Below, piece by piece: positions 37,029 to 46,169 of a stretch of DNA of 64,000 nt (the first letter of the stretch is position 1; every line of letters starts with the position of its first letter). The notes under the pieces are model-generated. The model was given only the letters and a program-made list of their open reading frames with translations, had not been told where the DNA came from and searched no databases. This DNA is from Asaia bogorensis. GTDB lineage: Bacteria; Pseudomonadota; Alphaproteobacteria; Acetobacterales; Acetobacteraceae. Where the stretch lies: contig NZ_UEGO01000004.1 of NCBI RefSeq assembly GCF_900465345.1, forward strand, positions 124,001 to 188,000. Reading direction: 5' to 3'. The position numbers and the translations under genes were made by a program.

Positions 37029-37340
37029 ATGGCCAACGACCAGTTCGACACCCCCGTATTCGATGGGGAAGACAACAAGCATCACAGCGCCCGCGCCCTT
37101 GCAGAGGCCGCCCTGCGCGCCGAGGAGGAAGGCGAACAGGAAAAAGCGGAGCAGCTTTTCCGTCAGGCAGAAGCCGCTGATCCGTCAGCGCTTGAGAGCG
37201 TCCTGCTTGAACGACGCAGCGAGCATCCCGGCTTCAGCCCGCAGCCAGCCTCGAAAGACGAGGAAGTTGCGGCCATGAGCCGTACTATCGAACCCGAGCG
37301 TCATGCCCCGCCCCCGGAGGCCATGGACGAAAACTACTGA
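37029..37340 (+). CDS. Conserved-type acidic hypothetical protein
   Basis: The 103-residue protein is strongly acidic and Ala/Glu-rich. A helix-forming repeat-like stretch (ALAEAALRAEEEGEQEKAEQLFRQAEAADPSA) resembles a single TPR hairpin, and the tail is Pro-rich. AAGGAG lies nine bases before the ATG. It is divergent from folP with 110 bases between. No function can be named. Confidence 0.75.
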   Translation: MANDQFDTPVFDGEDNKHHSARALAEAALRAEEEGEQEKAEQLFRQAEAADPSALESVLLERRSEHPGFSPQPASKDEEVAAMSRTIEPERHAPPPEAMDENY

Positions 37341-37366
37341 TCACGTAACGCAGGTCAGAACGGGAC

Positions 37367-37398
37367 AGGGCCGGTCGGGTATCATCCTGACCGGCCCT
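37367..37398. terminator. Hairpin between convergent genes
   Basis: AGGGCCGGTC (37367-37376) pairs perfectly with GACCGGCCCT (37389-37398) around a 12-base loop, 26 bases after the stop of the acidic protein gene. There is no T run. Confidence 0.6.
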
Positions 37399-37422
37399 GA
37401 CCGCATAAAATGCGCCATTGGT

Positions 37423-37444
37423 GGGCCCTGTCATGACAGGGCCC
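37423..37444. repeat. Perfect 22-bp palindrome with an extra half copy
   Basis: GGGCCCTGTCA (37423-37433) is followed without spacer by its complement TGACAGGGCCC (37434-37444). A third copy of TGACAGGGCC stands at 37450-37459. It lies just behind ilvE and could end its transcript or bind a protein. Confidence 0.7.
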
Positions 37445-37481
37445 TACCTTGACAGGGCCTCTGGGCGACCCTGGAAATGGT

Positions 37482-38591
37482 TCAGGTGATGGCGTGGATC
37501 CAGCCATGCGCATCATTGGTCTTGCCAGCCTGGATGTCGGTCAAGGCTTTCTTGATCGCCAGCGAGACCTCACCCGGCGTCTTGCCGTCGCCAAAGACAG
37601 CCTCGCCACCCGTGCGACGCAGGGCGCCGATCGGGCTGATGACGGCAGCCGTTCCGCAGGCAAAGGCCTCCTTGTAGCGGCCAGAAGCGGCACCGGCGAA
37701 AATCTCGTCGATCTCGAGCGGGGTCTGCTCGATTTTCAGACCGCGATCCTTCGCAAGCTGCAGGATGGCATCGCGCGTAATGCCTGGCAGGATGGTGCCC
37801 GTCAGTGGAGGCGTGACCAGCGTGTTGTCATCACGCAGGAACATGACATTCATGCCCCCCATCTCCTCGACAAAACGCTGCTCGCGGCTATCGAGGAACA
37901 GCACCTGATCGCAGCCATGCGTTTTGGAATCGCGCTGGGCCACAAGGCTTGCTGCGTAATTGCCACCACACTTGGCAGCCCCCGTGCCACCCGGTGCGGC
38001 ACGCGTGTAGTCTTCCGACACCCACACGGACACGCAGCCGGAACCGAAATAGGCGCCCACAGGACAGGCAATGACGATGAACAGATATTCGGATGCAGGC
38101 TTGACGCCAAGGAACACTTCCGTCGCGATCATGAAAGGCCGCAGATAGAGGCTCTTGCCCTCGCCGGTCGGCACCCAGTCCTGATCGATCTTCACGAGCT
38201 CATCGACGGCCTGCATGAAAATTTCCTGCGGCAGATCGGCCATGGCCATACGCTCTGCCGAAGCCCGGAAGCGCCTGGCATTCTCCTCGGGACGGAACGT
38301 CGCAATACCCCCCCCTTCGGTGCGGTAGGCCTTCATGCCCTCGAAAATTTCCTGCGCATAATGCAGAACCGAAGCCGCCGGATCGAGGGTGAGCGGCTTG
38401 CGCGCGGTGATGCGCGCATCGTGCCAGCCGCGGCCCTCGGTGTATTTCACAATGGCCATATGGTCGGTGAAGACACGTCCGAAAGCGGGATTGGCAATAA
38501 GATCCGCACGGTGATCCGCAGGAGTCGGATTGCTGGTGGGCTCGATGGTGAAATGCAGGGCTGCGCTCTCGGAAACCATGGTCTGATCCAT
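37482..38591 (-). CDS. ilvE: Branched-chain amino acid aminotransferase
   Basis: The 369-residue PLP enzyme of fold type IV interconverts valine, leucine and isoleucine with their keto acids. Motifs are HYAQEIFEGMKAYR (about 77-90), RRFRASAERM, the cofactor lysine Lys207 in GGTGAAKCGGNYAASL, and EEMGGMNVMF. The length fits the longer eukaryote-like class. A nearby ATG at 38579 is an alternative start. It is divergent from panB, whose substrate, 3-methyl-2-oxobutanoate, is the keto acid of valine, so the pairing is metabolically sensible. Confidence 0.95.
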   Translation of the reverse strand: MDQTMVSESAALHFTIEPTSNPTPADHRADLIANPAFGRVFTDHMAIVKYTEGRGWHDARITARKPLTLDPAASVLHYAQEIFEGMKAYRTEGGGIATFRPEENARRFRASAERMAMADLPQEIFMQAVDELVKIDQDWVPTGEGKSLYLRPFMIATEVFLGVKPASEYLFIVIACPVGAYFGSGCVSVWVSEDYTRAAPGGTGAAKCGGNYAASLVAQRDSKTHGCDQVLFLDSREQRFVEEMGGMNVMFLRDDNTLVTPPLTGTILPGITRDAILQLAKDRGLKIEQTPLEIDEIFAGAASGRYKEAFACGTAAVISPIGALRRTGGEAVFGDGKTPGEVSLAIKKALTDIQAGKTNDAHGWIHAIT

Positions 38592-38807
38592 TTTCGTGTC
38601 AACAGTCAGCGCACTCTATCCCGTTCGCTGCATCTTGACACCCTTTGATAGGGAGAGAGAAGAACAGCCCCTCGCCTGACGCTTTCGTGAGCCTTTCCTG
38701 CCACCCGGCAAGGTGCAGGGCCATGCTGGCGGAAATTCACTAAACCGATCAGGCAAACGGACCATAGACAGGCCTGTGACAGAGGCTGATGAGCAGAAGG
38801 GCGTATC

Positions 38808-39626
38808 ATGAGCGCATCGACCCCCATCCGGACCCTCACCCCCCAGGCCGTGAAAGCGCAAAAAGGTGGCGCGCCCCTTGTGTGCCTTACCGCCTATACG
38901 ACACCGGTAGCACGCCTTGCCGATGCGGCCTGCGATATCGTTCTGGTGGGCGACAGCGTCGGTATGGTCCTGCATGGCCTGCCCTCCACGCTGGGTGTCA
39001 CCATGGAGATGATGATCCTGCACGGGCAGGCCGTCATGCGCGGCATCACACGTGCCCTGTGCGTGGTGGACATGCCCTTCGGCTCCTATGAGGAAAGCCC
39101 GGCCCAGGCCTTTCGCAACGCGTCGCGCCTGCTGGCCCAGACCGGCGCGAGCGCGGTCAAGCTCGAAGGCGGCGTGCATATGAAGGAGACGATTGCCTTT
39201 CTGGTGGCGCGCGGCATTCCGGTCATGGGCCATGTAGGACTTACCCCGCAGGCCGTACATGCTCTGGGCGGCTACAAGGTTCAGGGCCGCGATGAGGATG
39301 CACAGCGCGTGATGGACGATGCCAAGGCTGTGCAGGAGGCGGGCGCTTTTGCCGTCGTGCTCGAAAAACTGCCCCGCATGCTCGGTGAATCCATCACGCA
39401 GGCTCTGACGATCCCGACGATCGGTATTGGCGCCGGGCCTGAATGTGACGGCCAGATCCTCGTCATCGACGACATGCTCGGGCTTTTTGCCGATTTCAAA
39501 CCGAAATTCGTCAAGCGTTATGCCCATCTTGCCGAGCAGGCCGAACAGGCTCTTGCCGCCTATGCGCAGGACGTTCGAGCACGCGCCTTTCCGGGGCCCG
39601 AGCACAGCTTTGGAGAGCGCTCATGA
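38808..39626 (+). CDS. panB: 3-methyl-2-oxobutanoate hydroxymethyltransferase
   Basis: The 272-residue barrel enzyme adds a hydroxymethyl group from methylene-tetrahydrofolate to the valine keto acid, the first step to pantothenate. Motifs are [50 protein letters not shown] and [30 protein letters not shown] precedes the ATG. The stop overlaps the panC start (ATGA), which couples the two genes. Its folate cofactor comes from the pathway encoded just upstream. Confidence 0.97.
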   Translation: MSASTPIRTLTPQAVKAQKGGAPLVCLTAYTTPVARLADAACDIVLVGDSVGMVLHGLPSTLGVTMEMMILHGQAVMRGITRALCVVDMPFGSYEESPAQAFRNASRLLAQTGASAVKLEGGVHMKETIAFLVARGIPVMGHVGLTPQAVHALGGYKVQGRDEDAQRVMDDAKAVQEAGAFAVVLEKLPRMLGESITQALTIPTIGIGAGPECDGQILVIDDMLGLFADFKPKFVKRYAHLAEQAEQALAAYAQDVRARAFPGPEHSFGERS

Positions 39627-40468
39627 TCATTCGCGATATCGCGACACTGCGCCAGACCATCCGGCGCTGGAAAGAAGCTGAAGAAACGACAGGGCTCGTT
39701 CCCACGATGGGCGCCTTGCACGAAGGCCATCTAAGCCTCGTCAAACAGGCGCGCGAGCAGGCCGCCCGGGTCATCGTCTCGATTTTCGTCAACCCGACGC
39801 AATTCAACAACCCGACGGATCTCGCGACCTATCCCCGTACGGAAGAGGCCGATATCGCCCTTCTGGGCGATGCGGATGCGATTTTCATCCCCTCGGTCGA
39901 CACCATGTATCCGGCGGGGTTCAACAGCCGTGTGCAGGTCATGACCATGACGGAAACGCTGGAGGGCGCCCACAGGCCGGGCCATTTCGATGGCATGGCG
40001 ACCGTGGTGACCAAGCTCTTCGGCATTACGCAGGCGGATATCGCTTTTTTTGGTGAAAAGGACTGGCAGCAGCTTCAGATCATCCGCCGCTTCGTTCAGG
40101 ATCTGAATATACCGATCGACATTGTGGCGTGCCCGACCCTGCGTGAAGCCGATGGTTTGGCAATGTCCTCGCGCAACCGTCGGCTCTCCCCGCAAGCGCG
40201 TGCCATCGCACCCGAACTGCATGCCACGTTGCAGGAAACTGCCGCGCAACTGCGAGCAGGCACCCCTGTCACCGAGGCACTGGCTCAGGCCAGAGCGAGG
40301 CTTGCCCGGTCCGGTTTTCAGCCGGTTGATTATCTCGCCTGCTGCGAGGCCGAGAGCCTGACTTCCATCAATGATGTATTCGCAACAAAATATGACCGGG
40401 GATCGCTCCGATTACTGGTAGCCGCCGCTCTCGATTCTGTGCGCCTTATTGACAATATCGTTATTTAG
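39623..40468 (+). CDS. panC: Pantothenate synthetase
   Basis: The 281-residue enzyme joins pantoate and beta-alanine with ATP. It has the HIGH-type motif [37 protein letters not shown], the [11 protein letters not shown] motif and the KMSKS-like [10 protein letters not shown]. It belongs to the panBC operon through a four-base overlap. Its stop is followed by two GC-rich hairpins before the ribitol dehydrogenase gene. Confidence 0.97.
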   Translation: MIIRDIATLRQTIRRWKEAEETTGLVPTMGALHEGHLSLVKQAREQAARVIVSIFVNPTQFNNPTDLATYPRTEEADIALLGDADAIFIPSVDTMYPAGFNSRVQVMTMTETLEGAHRPGHFDGMATVVTKLFGITQADIAFFGEKDWQQLQIIRRFVQDLNIPIDIVACPTLREADGLAMSSRNRRLSPQARAIAPELHATLQETAAQLRAGTPVTEALAQARARLARSGFQPVDYLACCEAESLTSINDVFATKYDRGSLRLLVAAALDSVRLIDNIVI

Positions 40469-40504
40469 TTCTGCGGCGGGGCCGTGCCATGATACCCGCA
40501 TATT

Positions 40505-40556
40505 GAGGCGCGACCCGAATGTCGGGCCTCCGGTGCCCTCCTGCCGGAAGGCACCG
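40505..40556 (+). promoter_or_regulatory. Two adjacent hairpins between panC and ribitol dehydrogenase
   Basis: The first is GAGG/CCTC enclosing CCCGA/TCGGG (40505-40530). The second is CGGTGCC/GGCACCG (40531-40556). They end 22 bases before the dehydrogenase ATG, so they may end panBC transcription or form a leader of the next gene. No T run is present. Confidence 0.4.
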
Positions 40557-40578
40557 ATGCACAAGAAGGTATGCAAGC

Positions 40579-41307
40579 ATGTCGCTTCCGCTACAGGACA
40601 AGGTCGCCGCCGTTACGGGTGGTGCTTCCGGCATCGGTCTGGAATGCGTTCGTCATCTCATCAAGGCTGGCGCTATCGTCTATGTCCTCGACCGCGACAA
40701 GGCGGCCATGGAAAAGGCCCGCGAAGAGCTCGGTGAAAAGCTGCACGGCGTCGAGGTCGACCTCTTCCGTCATGCCAGCATCCAGCAGGCTGTCGATACC
40801 GTACTGGCCGAGCAGGGCCGTCTGGACATCATGTTCGCCAATGCTGGCTCCTATGTCGGTGGCAACGCCTGGGAAGGCGACCCGGATGTGTGGGACCGTA
40901 TGCTGAACCTCAACATCAATGCGGCATTCCACTCGGCGCGCGTTGCCATGGTGCCCATGATCAAGCAGGGCAGCGGCGATATCATCATCACCAGCTCGGT
41001 GGCAGGCGTGGTGCCGATCGTGGCTGAGCCGATCTATACCGGCTCCAAATATGCCGTGCAGGCTTTCACCCATACCTGCCGTCGCCAGCTGGCACCGCAT
41101 GGCGTTCGCGTCGGCGCGATCCAGCCCGGCCCGGTTGTCACGCCGCTGATCAATGACTGGGATCCCGAGCGCCGCAAGGCTGCTCTCGAAGGCGGCGGCA
41201 TGATGCAGCCTTCCGACGTGGCCGAAGCACTGATCTTCATGCTGACGCGCCGCAAGGGCACGGTCGTTCGTGACCTGGTCCTGCTGCCGAACGGCTTTGA
41301 CGTCTGA
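40579..41307 (+). CDS. rbtD: Ribitol 2-dehydrogenase
   Basis: The 242-residue SDR matches the Klebsiella ribitol dehydrogenase along its length, with GDPDVWDRMLNLNINAAFHS, SGDIIITSSVAGVVPI, YTGSKYAVQAFTHT and RRQLAPHGVRVGAIQPGPVV recognisable. It carries the motif TGGASGIGLE, Asp39-type NAD selectivity, NAGS, and catalytic Ser with YTGSK. It oxidises ribitol to D-ribulose with NAD. The start at 40579 follows AAGG by ten bases. No ribulokinase is adjacent, but a pentitol permease, transketolase and another SDR lie at 8935-13670. A terminator follows 70 bases downstream. Confidence 0.9.
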   Translation: MSLPLQDKVAAVTGGASGIGLECVRHLIKAGAIVYVLDRDKAAMEKAREELGEKLHGVEVDLFRHASIQQAVDTVLAEQGRLDIMFANAGSYVGGNAWEGDPDVWDRMLNLNINAAFHSARVAMVPMIKQGSGDIIITSSVAGVVPIVAEPIYTGSKYAVQAFTHTCRRQLAPHGVRVGAIQPGPVVTPLINDWDPERRKAALEGGGMMQPSDVAEALIFMLTRRKGTVVRDLVLLPNGFDV

Positions 41308-41375
41308 TTTAGAGATCAAGGGCGTCCGGGCTCGCCAAGCCCGAGCGCCTGCGAGACTCTATTGGACAAGAGCAT

Positions 41376-41405
41376 GACCCCGCCCATGAGGCGGGGTTTT
41401 GTTTT
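41376..41405 (+). terminator. Rho-independent terminator of the ribitol dehydrogenase gene
   Basis: CCCCGCC (41378-41384) pairs with GGCGGGG (41390-41396) around a five-base loop and is followed by TTTTGTTTT. Confidence 0.92.
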
Positions 41406-41918
41406 ACAGATAACCCCGCTAGTGCGGCACGCATGGCCCCACAGGACAATCGCTCACCCTGTGCTCGCCTGATCTCTCTGTGGCATTGATCTCTGTCGCA
41501 CCAATCAGCCCTGTCGATTGCGGCTTCTGCCCCCGAGCGACGCGCCCTTCCCCTCCGAAGGAGCCTTCAGGCATTTCCCCATAACCGCAAGACCGCTTTC
41601 TGCACTGCGTTCCCGCGACGTAATATCCGCCATGATTGTCGGACGACGGCCTCATGCTCCCGGTCCGGTCTGACCTTGATAGCAGCCCCTGCGCAGTCAT
41701 TCGGACAGATTGTGCCAGCTTCCCCCGCGCCATGAACCTTTGCGCTGACGCCTGCACCTCATAGCCACGCAAAGTTTCAGGGCACCCCATATTGCGATTG
41801 ACTATTACTTGCGCGGTCGCTAGCGAGTAATGAGATCAAGCATTTGTGACTGACACGACCCCATTCCCAGCGTGCCAGCCCCTGTCGGCCATGCGCCACT
41901 CCCACAAACGGGCAGGAT
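41406..41918. other. Gene-free region upstream of the PepSY protein
   Basis: This stretch of about 510 bases has no frame with a recognisable protein. A 123-residue open frame on the minus strand (41419-41790) has an unusual composition and no ribosome site. The last 100 bases before 41919 become AT-richer and probably contain the PepSY promoter. A related PepSY gene normally follows a siderophore receptor; none is found here. Confidence 0.45.
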
Positions 41919-43148
41919 ATGAACCTAGACCGTTTTCTTTGGCCATTACGTCCCACCCGCGCCACGCTGCTGGTTCTGCATCGTTATCTAGGGCTTGCCC
42001 TCGCGCCTCTCCTTGTTGTGCTGGGGCTTACTGGGAGCGTAAGCGTGTTTCGTGTCGAACTGGACGGCTTGCTCAACCCAGATCTGTTCACCACCCGGCA
42101 CCTCGACAATCATCTGCCCCCATCCAGCCTGATCAAGGCAATCGAGACGCGACATCCCGGCCAGTCCCTCATCCTGCTCGATTACCGTCCTGCCCGCTTC
42201 GAGACGATCCACGCCTATCTCTCACCGCGCGAAGACGCTCCGGGCAAACCTGTCTGGGACGAAATCTTTATCGATCCTTCCGACGGTCATGAACTGGGTG
42301 GGCGTCTCAGCGAAGGATGTTGCCTTGGGCGCCGCGCTCTTTTGCCCTTCATCTACAGGCTGCATTATTCATTGGCTATCGGCCAGACCGGCCTATGGAT
42401 CGTGGGCCTTGCAGCCTTGATCTGGAGCCTCGATTGCCTCAACGGGCTGCTTCTCACCCTGCCACCCGCCATTGCACCCTGGCGACGGCGCTTCTGGCAC
42501 GGCTGGCGAAAATCCTGGATGATCGCAGCGCCACGCAACGCCCTGCGACTGCTTTTCGACCTGCATCGCGCTGCGGGATTATGGTTATGGCTACTATTCC
42601 TTGGCATGGCGATCAGTGGGGTGGCGCTGGCTCTCGGCCCTCAGATCTTTCAACCCGTGGTCCGCACGATCTTTCCTCTCGCCCCACCCCAACCCGAAAT
42701 ACCCCTGCCCGGCGGTCCTCGGATACTCACTATCGAACAGGCTGAAAGCCGCGCTCATGACTGGGTGACGACGCATGGATGGCAGGCCAGGCCGGCAGCC
42801 CTGATGCTGACACATGCCCCTGATACCGTGATGTTCTACCTCTTCAGCGAGACGGATCGCTTTCCCGCCGGGTTCGGCAGTCCGCTTGTCACGGTAGACC
42901 TGCAAAGCGGTGCAACAAAACTGGCCTCGATGCCCCCCCATGGCCGGCTTGGTGACATGATCCTGCAAATACAGGATCCTTTTCATAGCGGACGGATCGC
43001 AGGTCTGCCGGGACGTATCCTCGTCTGTCTGAGTGGCATCGTGACGGCCATTCTGGCCATGACGGGCGTTCTCATCTGGTCCGGCAAACGACGCGCCCGA
43101 GCCCAATCTGCGGCGCAGGATGTTCGTCAGAAACGTGTCCTCAGGTAA
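41919..43148 (+). CDS. PepSY-associated transmembrane protein
   Basis: The 409-residue protein has four membrane segments: LVLHRYLGLALAPLLVVLGLTGSV (about 18-42), IGQTGLWIVGLAALIWSLDCLNGLLL, LHRAAGLWLWLLFLGMAISGVAL and LSGIVTAILAMTGVLIWSGKR. Periplasmic loops lie between them. The LHRYLGL and LHRAAGLW histidines are the likely haem ligands of the PepSY_TM family, which includes siderophore-iron reductases. AGGAT precedes the ATG. The usual partner TonB receptor is not adjacent, so an iron role is inferred from the family only. Confidence 0.85.
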   Translation: MNLDRFLWPLRPTRATLLVLHRYLGLALAPLLVVLGLTGSVSVFRVELDGLLNPDLFTTRHLDNHLPPSSLIKAIETRHPGQSLILLDYRPARFETIHAYLSPREDAPGKPVWDEIFIDPSDGHELGGRLSEGCCLGRRALLPFIYRLHYSLAIGQTGLWIVGLAALIWSLDCLNGLLLTLPPAIAPWRRRFWHGWRKSWMIAAPRNALRLLFDLHRAAGLWLWLLFLGMAISGVALALGPQIFQPVVRTIFPLAPPQPEIPLPGGPRILTIEQAESRAHDWVTTHGWQARPAALMLTHAPDTVMFYLFSETDRFPAGFGSPLVTVDLQSGATKLASMPPHGRLGDMILQIQDPFHSGRIAGLPGRILVCLSGIVTAILAMTGVLIWSGKRRARAQSAAQDVRQKRVLR

Positions 43149-43202
43149 CCGCCCTTCGCTCAGGAAACCTGTTTGATGTGCGATGCAGGCGCATCATCCA
43201 CA

Positions 43203-43685
43203 TCACGCTTCGTCGGCATCATAGGTTTCATCTGACAATATTTCTATCGAGAGCACCCCGGGATTCAGGCTTTCCTGTTCACCCAGTGACAGAAGGGCGT
43301 TCCCCGAAGTCCAGCGTACCGCCGCAGAGGGCATTTCGCACCATCCTGCCTGATCCAGGCTATCGAGATGATGAGTGATCCGGGTCGTCCGGTTGGAATC
43401 GAAAAAGGTGATCGTGCCAACAAGGACACCGCGCGACGGCCCGGTTTCACTTTCTTTAGCCCAGGCAGGCTGACAGAGTCGGGATACCAGCCGTACGGCC
43501 GCAACCTGAGCCGGCACCATGAACACCCATACTCTACCGTTCCTTCGGGCAACTCTGATGCGTCGTCCTCTTTCATCTACCAGATGAAGACCAGGATCAT
43601 CGGAACAAGTCAGGACCAGGCTCCCTGAACAGATTGAAGCCACGCGACACAGTGCATACGGAACGGCTTTCAGTATCCGGTACAC
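43203..43685 (-). CDS. Free-standing Hint-associated C-terminal domain protein
   Basis: The protein of about 160 residues matches the last 130 residues of the Hint protein at 28318-30594. LHLV-x-x-x-G-x-x-I is shared, and RLVSRLCQPAW aligns with RIRSRAARPDM. The next segment, SRGVLVGTITFFDSNRTT, aligns with HLGVLVGDVHFWDSCGMA, and both continue through a W-T-x-G-x-A-x-LxLG region to a closing PGVLxLxI. It has no Hint Cys or repeats. The domain thus exists alone. The frame begins with a GTG at 43685 with only a weak ribosome site, and homology starts near residue 30, so the start is uncertain. Function is unknown; carbohydrate or surface binding is possible. Confidence 0.65.
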   Translation of the reverse strand: MYRILKAVPYALCRVASICSGSLVLTCSDDPGLHLVDERGRRIRVARRNGRVWVFMVPAQVAAVRLVSRLCQPAWAKESETGPSRGVLVGTITFFDSNRTTRITHHLDSLDQAGWCEMPSAAVRWTSGNALLSLGEQESLNPGVLSIEILSDETYDADEA

Positions 43686-43764
43686 ACATCCTGACGATCA
43701 TGCGGGTGCTCAACCGCTCGTTCGTGAAGATGTAACACAAAGCGAACTCTCTACTCGTTAAAAT
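43684..43764 (-). pseudogene. Possible remnant of an OmpR-type response regulator DNA-binding domain
   Basis: The reading ILTSREFALCYIFTN-ERLSTRMIVRM resembles the winged-helix signature LTxREFALLxxFxxxPxxVLSRxMI of OmpR-family regulators. Nothing of the receiver domain is seen upstream. The rest of the gap to 44101 (about 340 bases) shows no gene. It may be a decayed gene or chance similarity. Confidence 0.3.
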
Positions 43765-44101
43765 CCGTATGGGCCATACCCCGGCGGCAAGCTTTGAACG
43801 ACAAATAGAGGCGAAAGGTCTGTCCGTAAGCCGGTCATGAATGAATGATGCCTGCGCTGTGATGAATGAAGACGGAATAATCTGATGATCGCCGGTCTGA
43901 CGTGTCATCAGGCCTGAAACCGGGGTTCTCTGGATTGACCATGGAGAAAGCCCGACAGGAAGCGTGATCGATCCAGCACAGAGATACGTTCACAAACGAT
44001 TGAGCGCCCCGTTTTTCAAGGAACAACGGAGGGGGGTTCGGAATTTCATCACGGACCCGTGAAAACAGAACGACGGTCGTTCGACATCAAGGAGCCAGAC
44101 C

Positions 44102-44962
44102 ATGCCAGAGCAGATCCCTCCCCAATCTCAATCCCATCAGCCCGGTATAGAGCGCGACATGCGCCCCCTCGCCATCCATATCCGCGAGGGTTATCGTGGC
44201 AGTGGCAAGCTTTCGGGCAAGACAGCGCTGATCAGCGGGGCTGACAGCGGCATCGGCCGTGCTGCCGCGCTGCATTTCGCCCGCGAAGGGGCCAATGTCG
44301 TCATCCTTTACCTTGAGGAACATGAAGACGCGCAGGAGACCGTCAGCCTGATCGAGAAAGAAGGGACCAAGGCGCTTGCCATCGCCGGTGACATACGCTC
44401 CAGCGCCTTCTGCAATGACGCTGTGAAACAGACGATCGAGCAATTCGGCAAACTGGATATTCTCGTGAACAATGCTGGCTGGCAGGTGGTCAACCAGGAC
44501 AGTGCCACCATCACTGATGATGAATGGCAGCGTCATATGGACACCAACATCAACGGCTATTTCTATCTGACGCGCGCGGCCCTTGCCCATCTGGGCGAAG
44601 GCAGCGCCATCATCAATACCTCGTCCATCAATGCCTATCGCGGTAGTGCAGGATTGCTGGCCTATTCCACGACGAAGGCCGCTGAGATGGGTTTCACCCG
44701 CGCCCTGGCACTCGAACTCGTTTCCAAGGGCATAAGGGTCAATGCGGTCGCGCCAGGACCGGTCTGGACACCACTGCAGCCGGCAAGCTGGGGACCTGTC
44801 GACCCGCAGGAAGTCTCCGGGCTGGCCAACTCCGTGCCGATGGACCGATGCGGCGACCCGGCTGAGCTTGGGCCAGCCTATGTCTATCTGGCCAGTGCTG
44901 ACTCATCCTTCGTGACAGGCCAGACGCTGCATGTGAATGGCGGGACGATCATCAACGGCTGA
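44102..44962 (+). CDS. SDR family oxidoreductase (YghA/stress-protein type)
   Basis: The 286-residue SDR has a long N-terminal extension (first 38 residues) typical of the YghA/general stress 39 group. The core has ISGADSGIGRAAALHFAREGA, NNAGWQ, NTSSINAYRG and YSTTKAA, and the C-terminus ends in TGQTLHVNGG. These enzymes reduce aldehydes or ketones, commonly with NADPH. AAGGAG lies seven bases before the ATG. It stands just upstream of arsR, but nothing ties it to arsenic. Confidence 0.88.
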   Translation: MPEQIPPQSQSHQPGIERDMRPLAIHIREGYRGSGKLSGKTALISGADSGIGRAAALHFAREGANVVILYLEEHEDAQETVSLIEKEGTKALAIAGDIRSSAFCNDAVKQTIEQFGKLDILVNNAGWQVVNQDSATITDDEWQRHMDTNINGYFYLTRAALAHLGEGSAIINTSSINAYRGSAGLLAYSTTKAAEMGFTRALALELVSKGIRVNAVAPGPVWTPLQPASWGPVDPQEVSGLANSVPMDRCGDPAELGPAYVYLASADSSFVTGQTLHVNGGTIING

Positions 44963-45057
44963 TTTTTCTCCCGAGGGCACGGTGCCTTGGTCGCGCCATG
45001 CCCTCACACACGCGGGCTTGATTGGTCGATAACCCTTCCCGTGTTGTGCTGGCGTTT

Positions 45058-45079
45058 TATATCAATTAATCCAGATATA
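45058..45079 (+). promoter_or_regulatory. Candidate ArsR operator overlapping the arsR start
   Basis: TATATC (45058-45063) and GATATA (45074-45079) form a perfect inverted repeat with a ten-base spacer, in an AT-rich island. The right arm ends in the A of the arsR ATG. This placement fits autorepression by a small ArsR dimer. Confidence 0.5.
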
Positions 45080-45432
45080 TGGAAACGTCAGAAGCCCTCG
45101 CAGCTTTCGCTGCGCTGTCGCAGGCCACGCGCCTTAAGATCATACGTCTGCTCGTGCGTCACGAGCCGGACGGCCTGCGTGTCGGCGAAATTGCGACCCA
45201 GCTTGAGCAACCGCAAAACACGATATCAACCCATCTGGCCATTTTGCAGCGTGCGGAGCTCCTCACATCAGAGCGACAAAGCCGTGCGGTCATCTACCGG
45301 GCAGCCGTGGGGCAGCTTGCAGAGCTGATGTCGTTTCTGCTGTCGGAATGCTGCACGGGCCACCCTGATCTCGCTTCTCCAGTATTATCCGGGCTGCATC
45401 TCTGCACGATGGGCGCGAAGCCAAAAGGCTAA
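45079..45432 (+). CDS. arsR: ArsR-family transcriptional regulator
   Basis: The 117-residue protein has a winged helix-turn-helix: [61 protein letters not shown] pattern. A C-terminal segment carries an adjacent Cys pair ([10 protein letters not shown]), as in arsenite-sensing regulators of the ars operons with a shifted sensor site. It is 38 bases before arsH, so the two form a unit. Binding of arsenite to the Cys pair would release it from the operator. No pump or reductase gene lies next to it. Confidence 0.88.
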   Translation: METSEALAAFAALSQATRLKIIRLLVRHEPDGLRVGEIATQLEQPQNTISTHLAILQRAELLTSERQSRAVIYRAAVGQLAELMSFLLSECCTGHPDLASPVLSGLHLCTMGAKPKG

Positions 45433-45470
45433 ACCCCTCCCCCGATTGCCACCGCACAGGATCTCTTCCC

Positions 45471-46163
45471 ATGCCGGATGCACCGCTCTACGATCCCCGT
45501 CATCTCCATCCTGTCGACCAGGACAGGCTTGAGCCTCGTAGCGGCACCACGCACCGGCCGCGCATCCTGCTGCTTTACGGTTCGCTGCGCCAGCGCTCGT
45601 TCAGCCGTTTACTTGTGATCGAGGCCTCTCGTATCCTGGAAGCGCTCGGGGCGGAAACGCGGATTTTCGATCCGGCAGAGCTCCCCATGGTCGATTCCGT
45701 GACGGATGACCATCCCAAGGTACAGGAATTGCGCCGCCTTTCCCTGTGGTCGGAAGGTCAGGTCTGGTGCAGCCCCGAACGCCACGGCACATTGACGGCT
45801 GTTTTCAAGAACCAGATTGACTGGCTCCCGCTCGAAGCCGGTTCCATACGCCCGACACAGGGACGAACACTCGCTGTCATGCAGGTTTGCGGCGGTTCGC
45901 AGAGCTTCAACACAGTCAATGCCCTACGCATTCTGGGCCGCTGGATGCGTATGATCACCATACCCAATCAATCCAGCGTTCCCATGGCCTATAAACAGTT
46001 CGACGAGAATGACCGGATGATCCCCTCGTCATTCCATGACCGGCTGGTTGATGTCATGGATGAACTCGTCAAGTTCACCCTGCTGACCCGCGACCGTGCC
46101 GATTATCTCGTTGACCGCTATAGTGAACGCAAGGCCGCCTTCGAACTACCGCGCAGCCTGTAA
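45471..46163 (+). CDS. arsH: Arsenical resistance protein ArsH
   Basis: The 230-residue flavoprotein has the ArsH layout: [18 protein letters not shown] near residue 31, [35 protein letters not shown] and [17 protein letters not shown]. Family members oxidise trivalent organoarsenicals or reduce quinones with NADPH and FMN. It follows arsR and ends seven bases from the convergent isomerase gene. Acting on methylarsenite fits a local arsR-arsH pair without a pump. Confidence 0.92.
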   Translation: MPDAPLYDPRHLHPVDQDRLEPRSGTTHRPRILLLYGSLRQRSFSRLLVIEASRILEALGAETRIFDPAELPMVDSVTDDHPKVQELRRLSLWSEGQVWCSPERHGTLTAVFKNQIDWLPLEAGSIRPTQGRTLAVMQVCGGSQSFNTVNALRILGRWMRMITIPNQSSVPMAYKQFDENDRMIPSSFHDRLVDVMDELVKFTLLTRDRADYLVDRYSERKAAFELPRSL

Positions 46164-46169
46164 TGGGCT

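Noticed and set aside
37029-37340. Calling the acidic protein a TPR protein
   Set aside because: Only one helix pair resembles a TPR unit, too little for the name.
41419-41790. Open frame of 123 codons upstream of the PepSY gene
   Set aside because: Arg/Gly/Ser-rich composition, no motif and no ribosome site.
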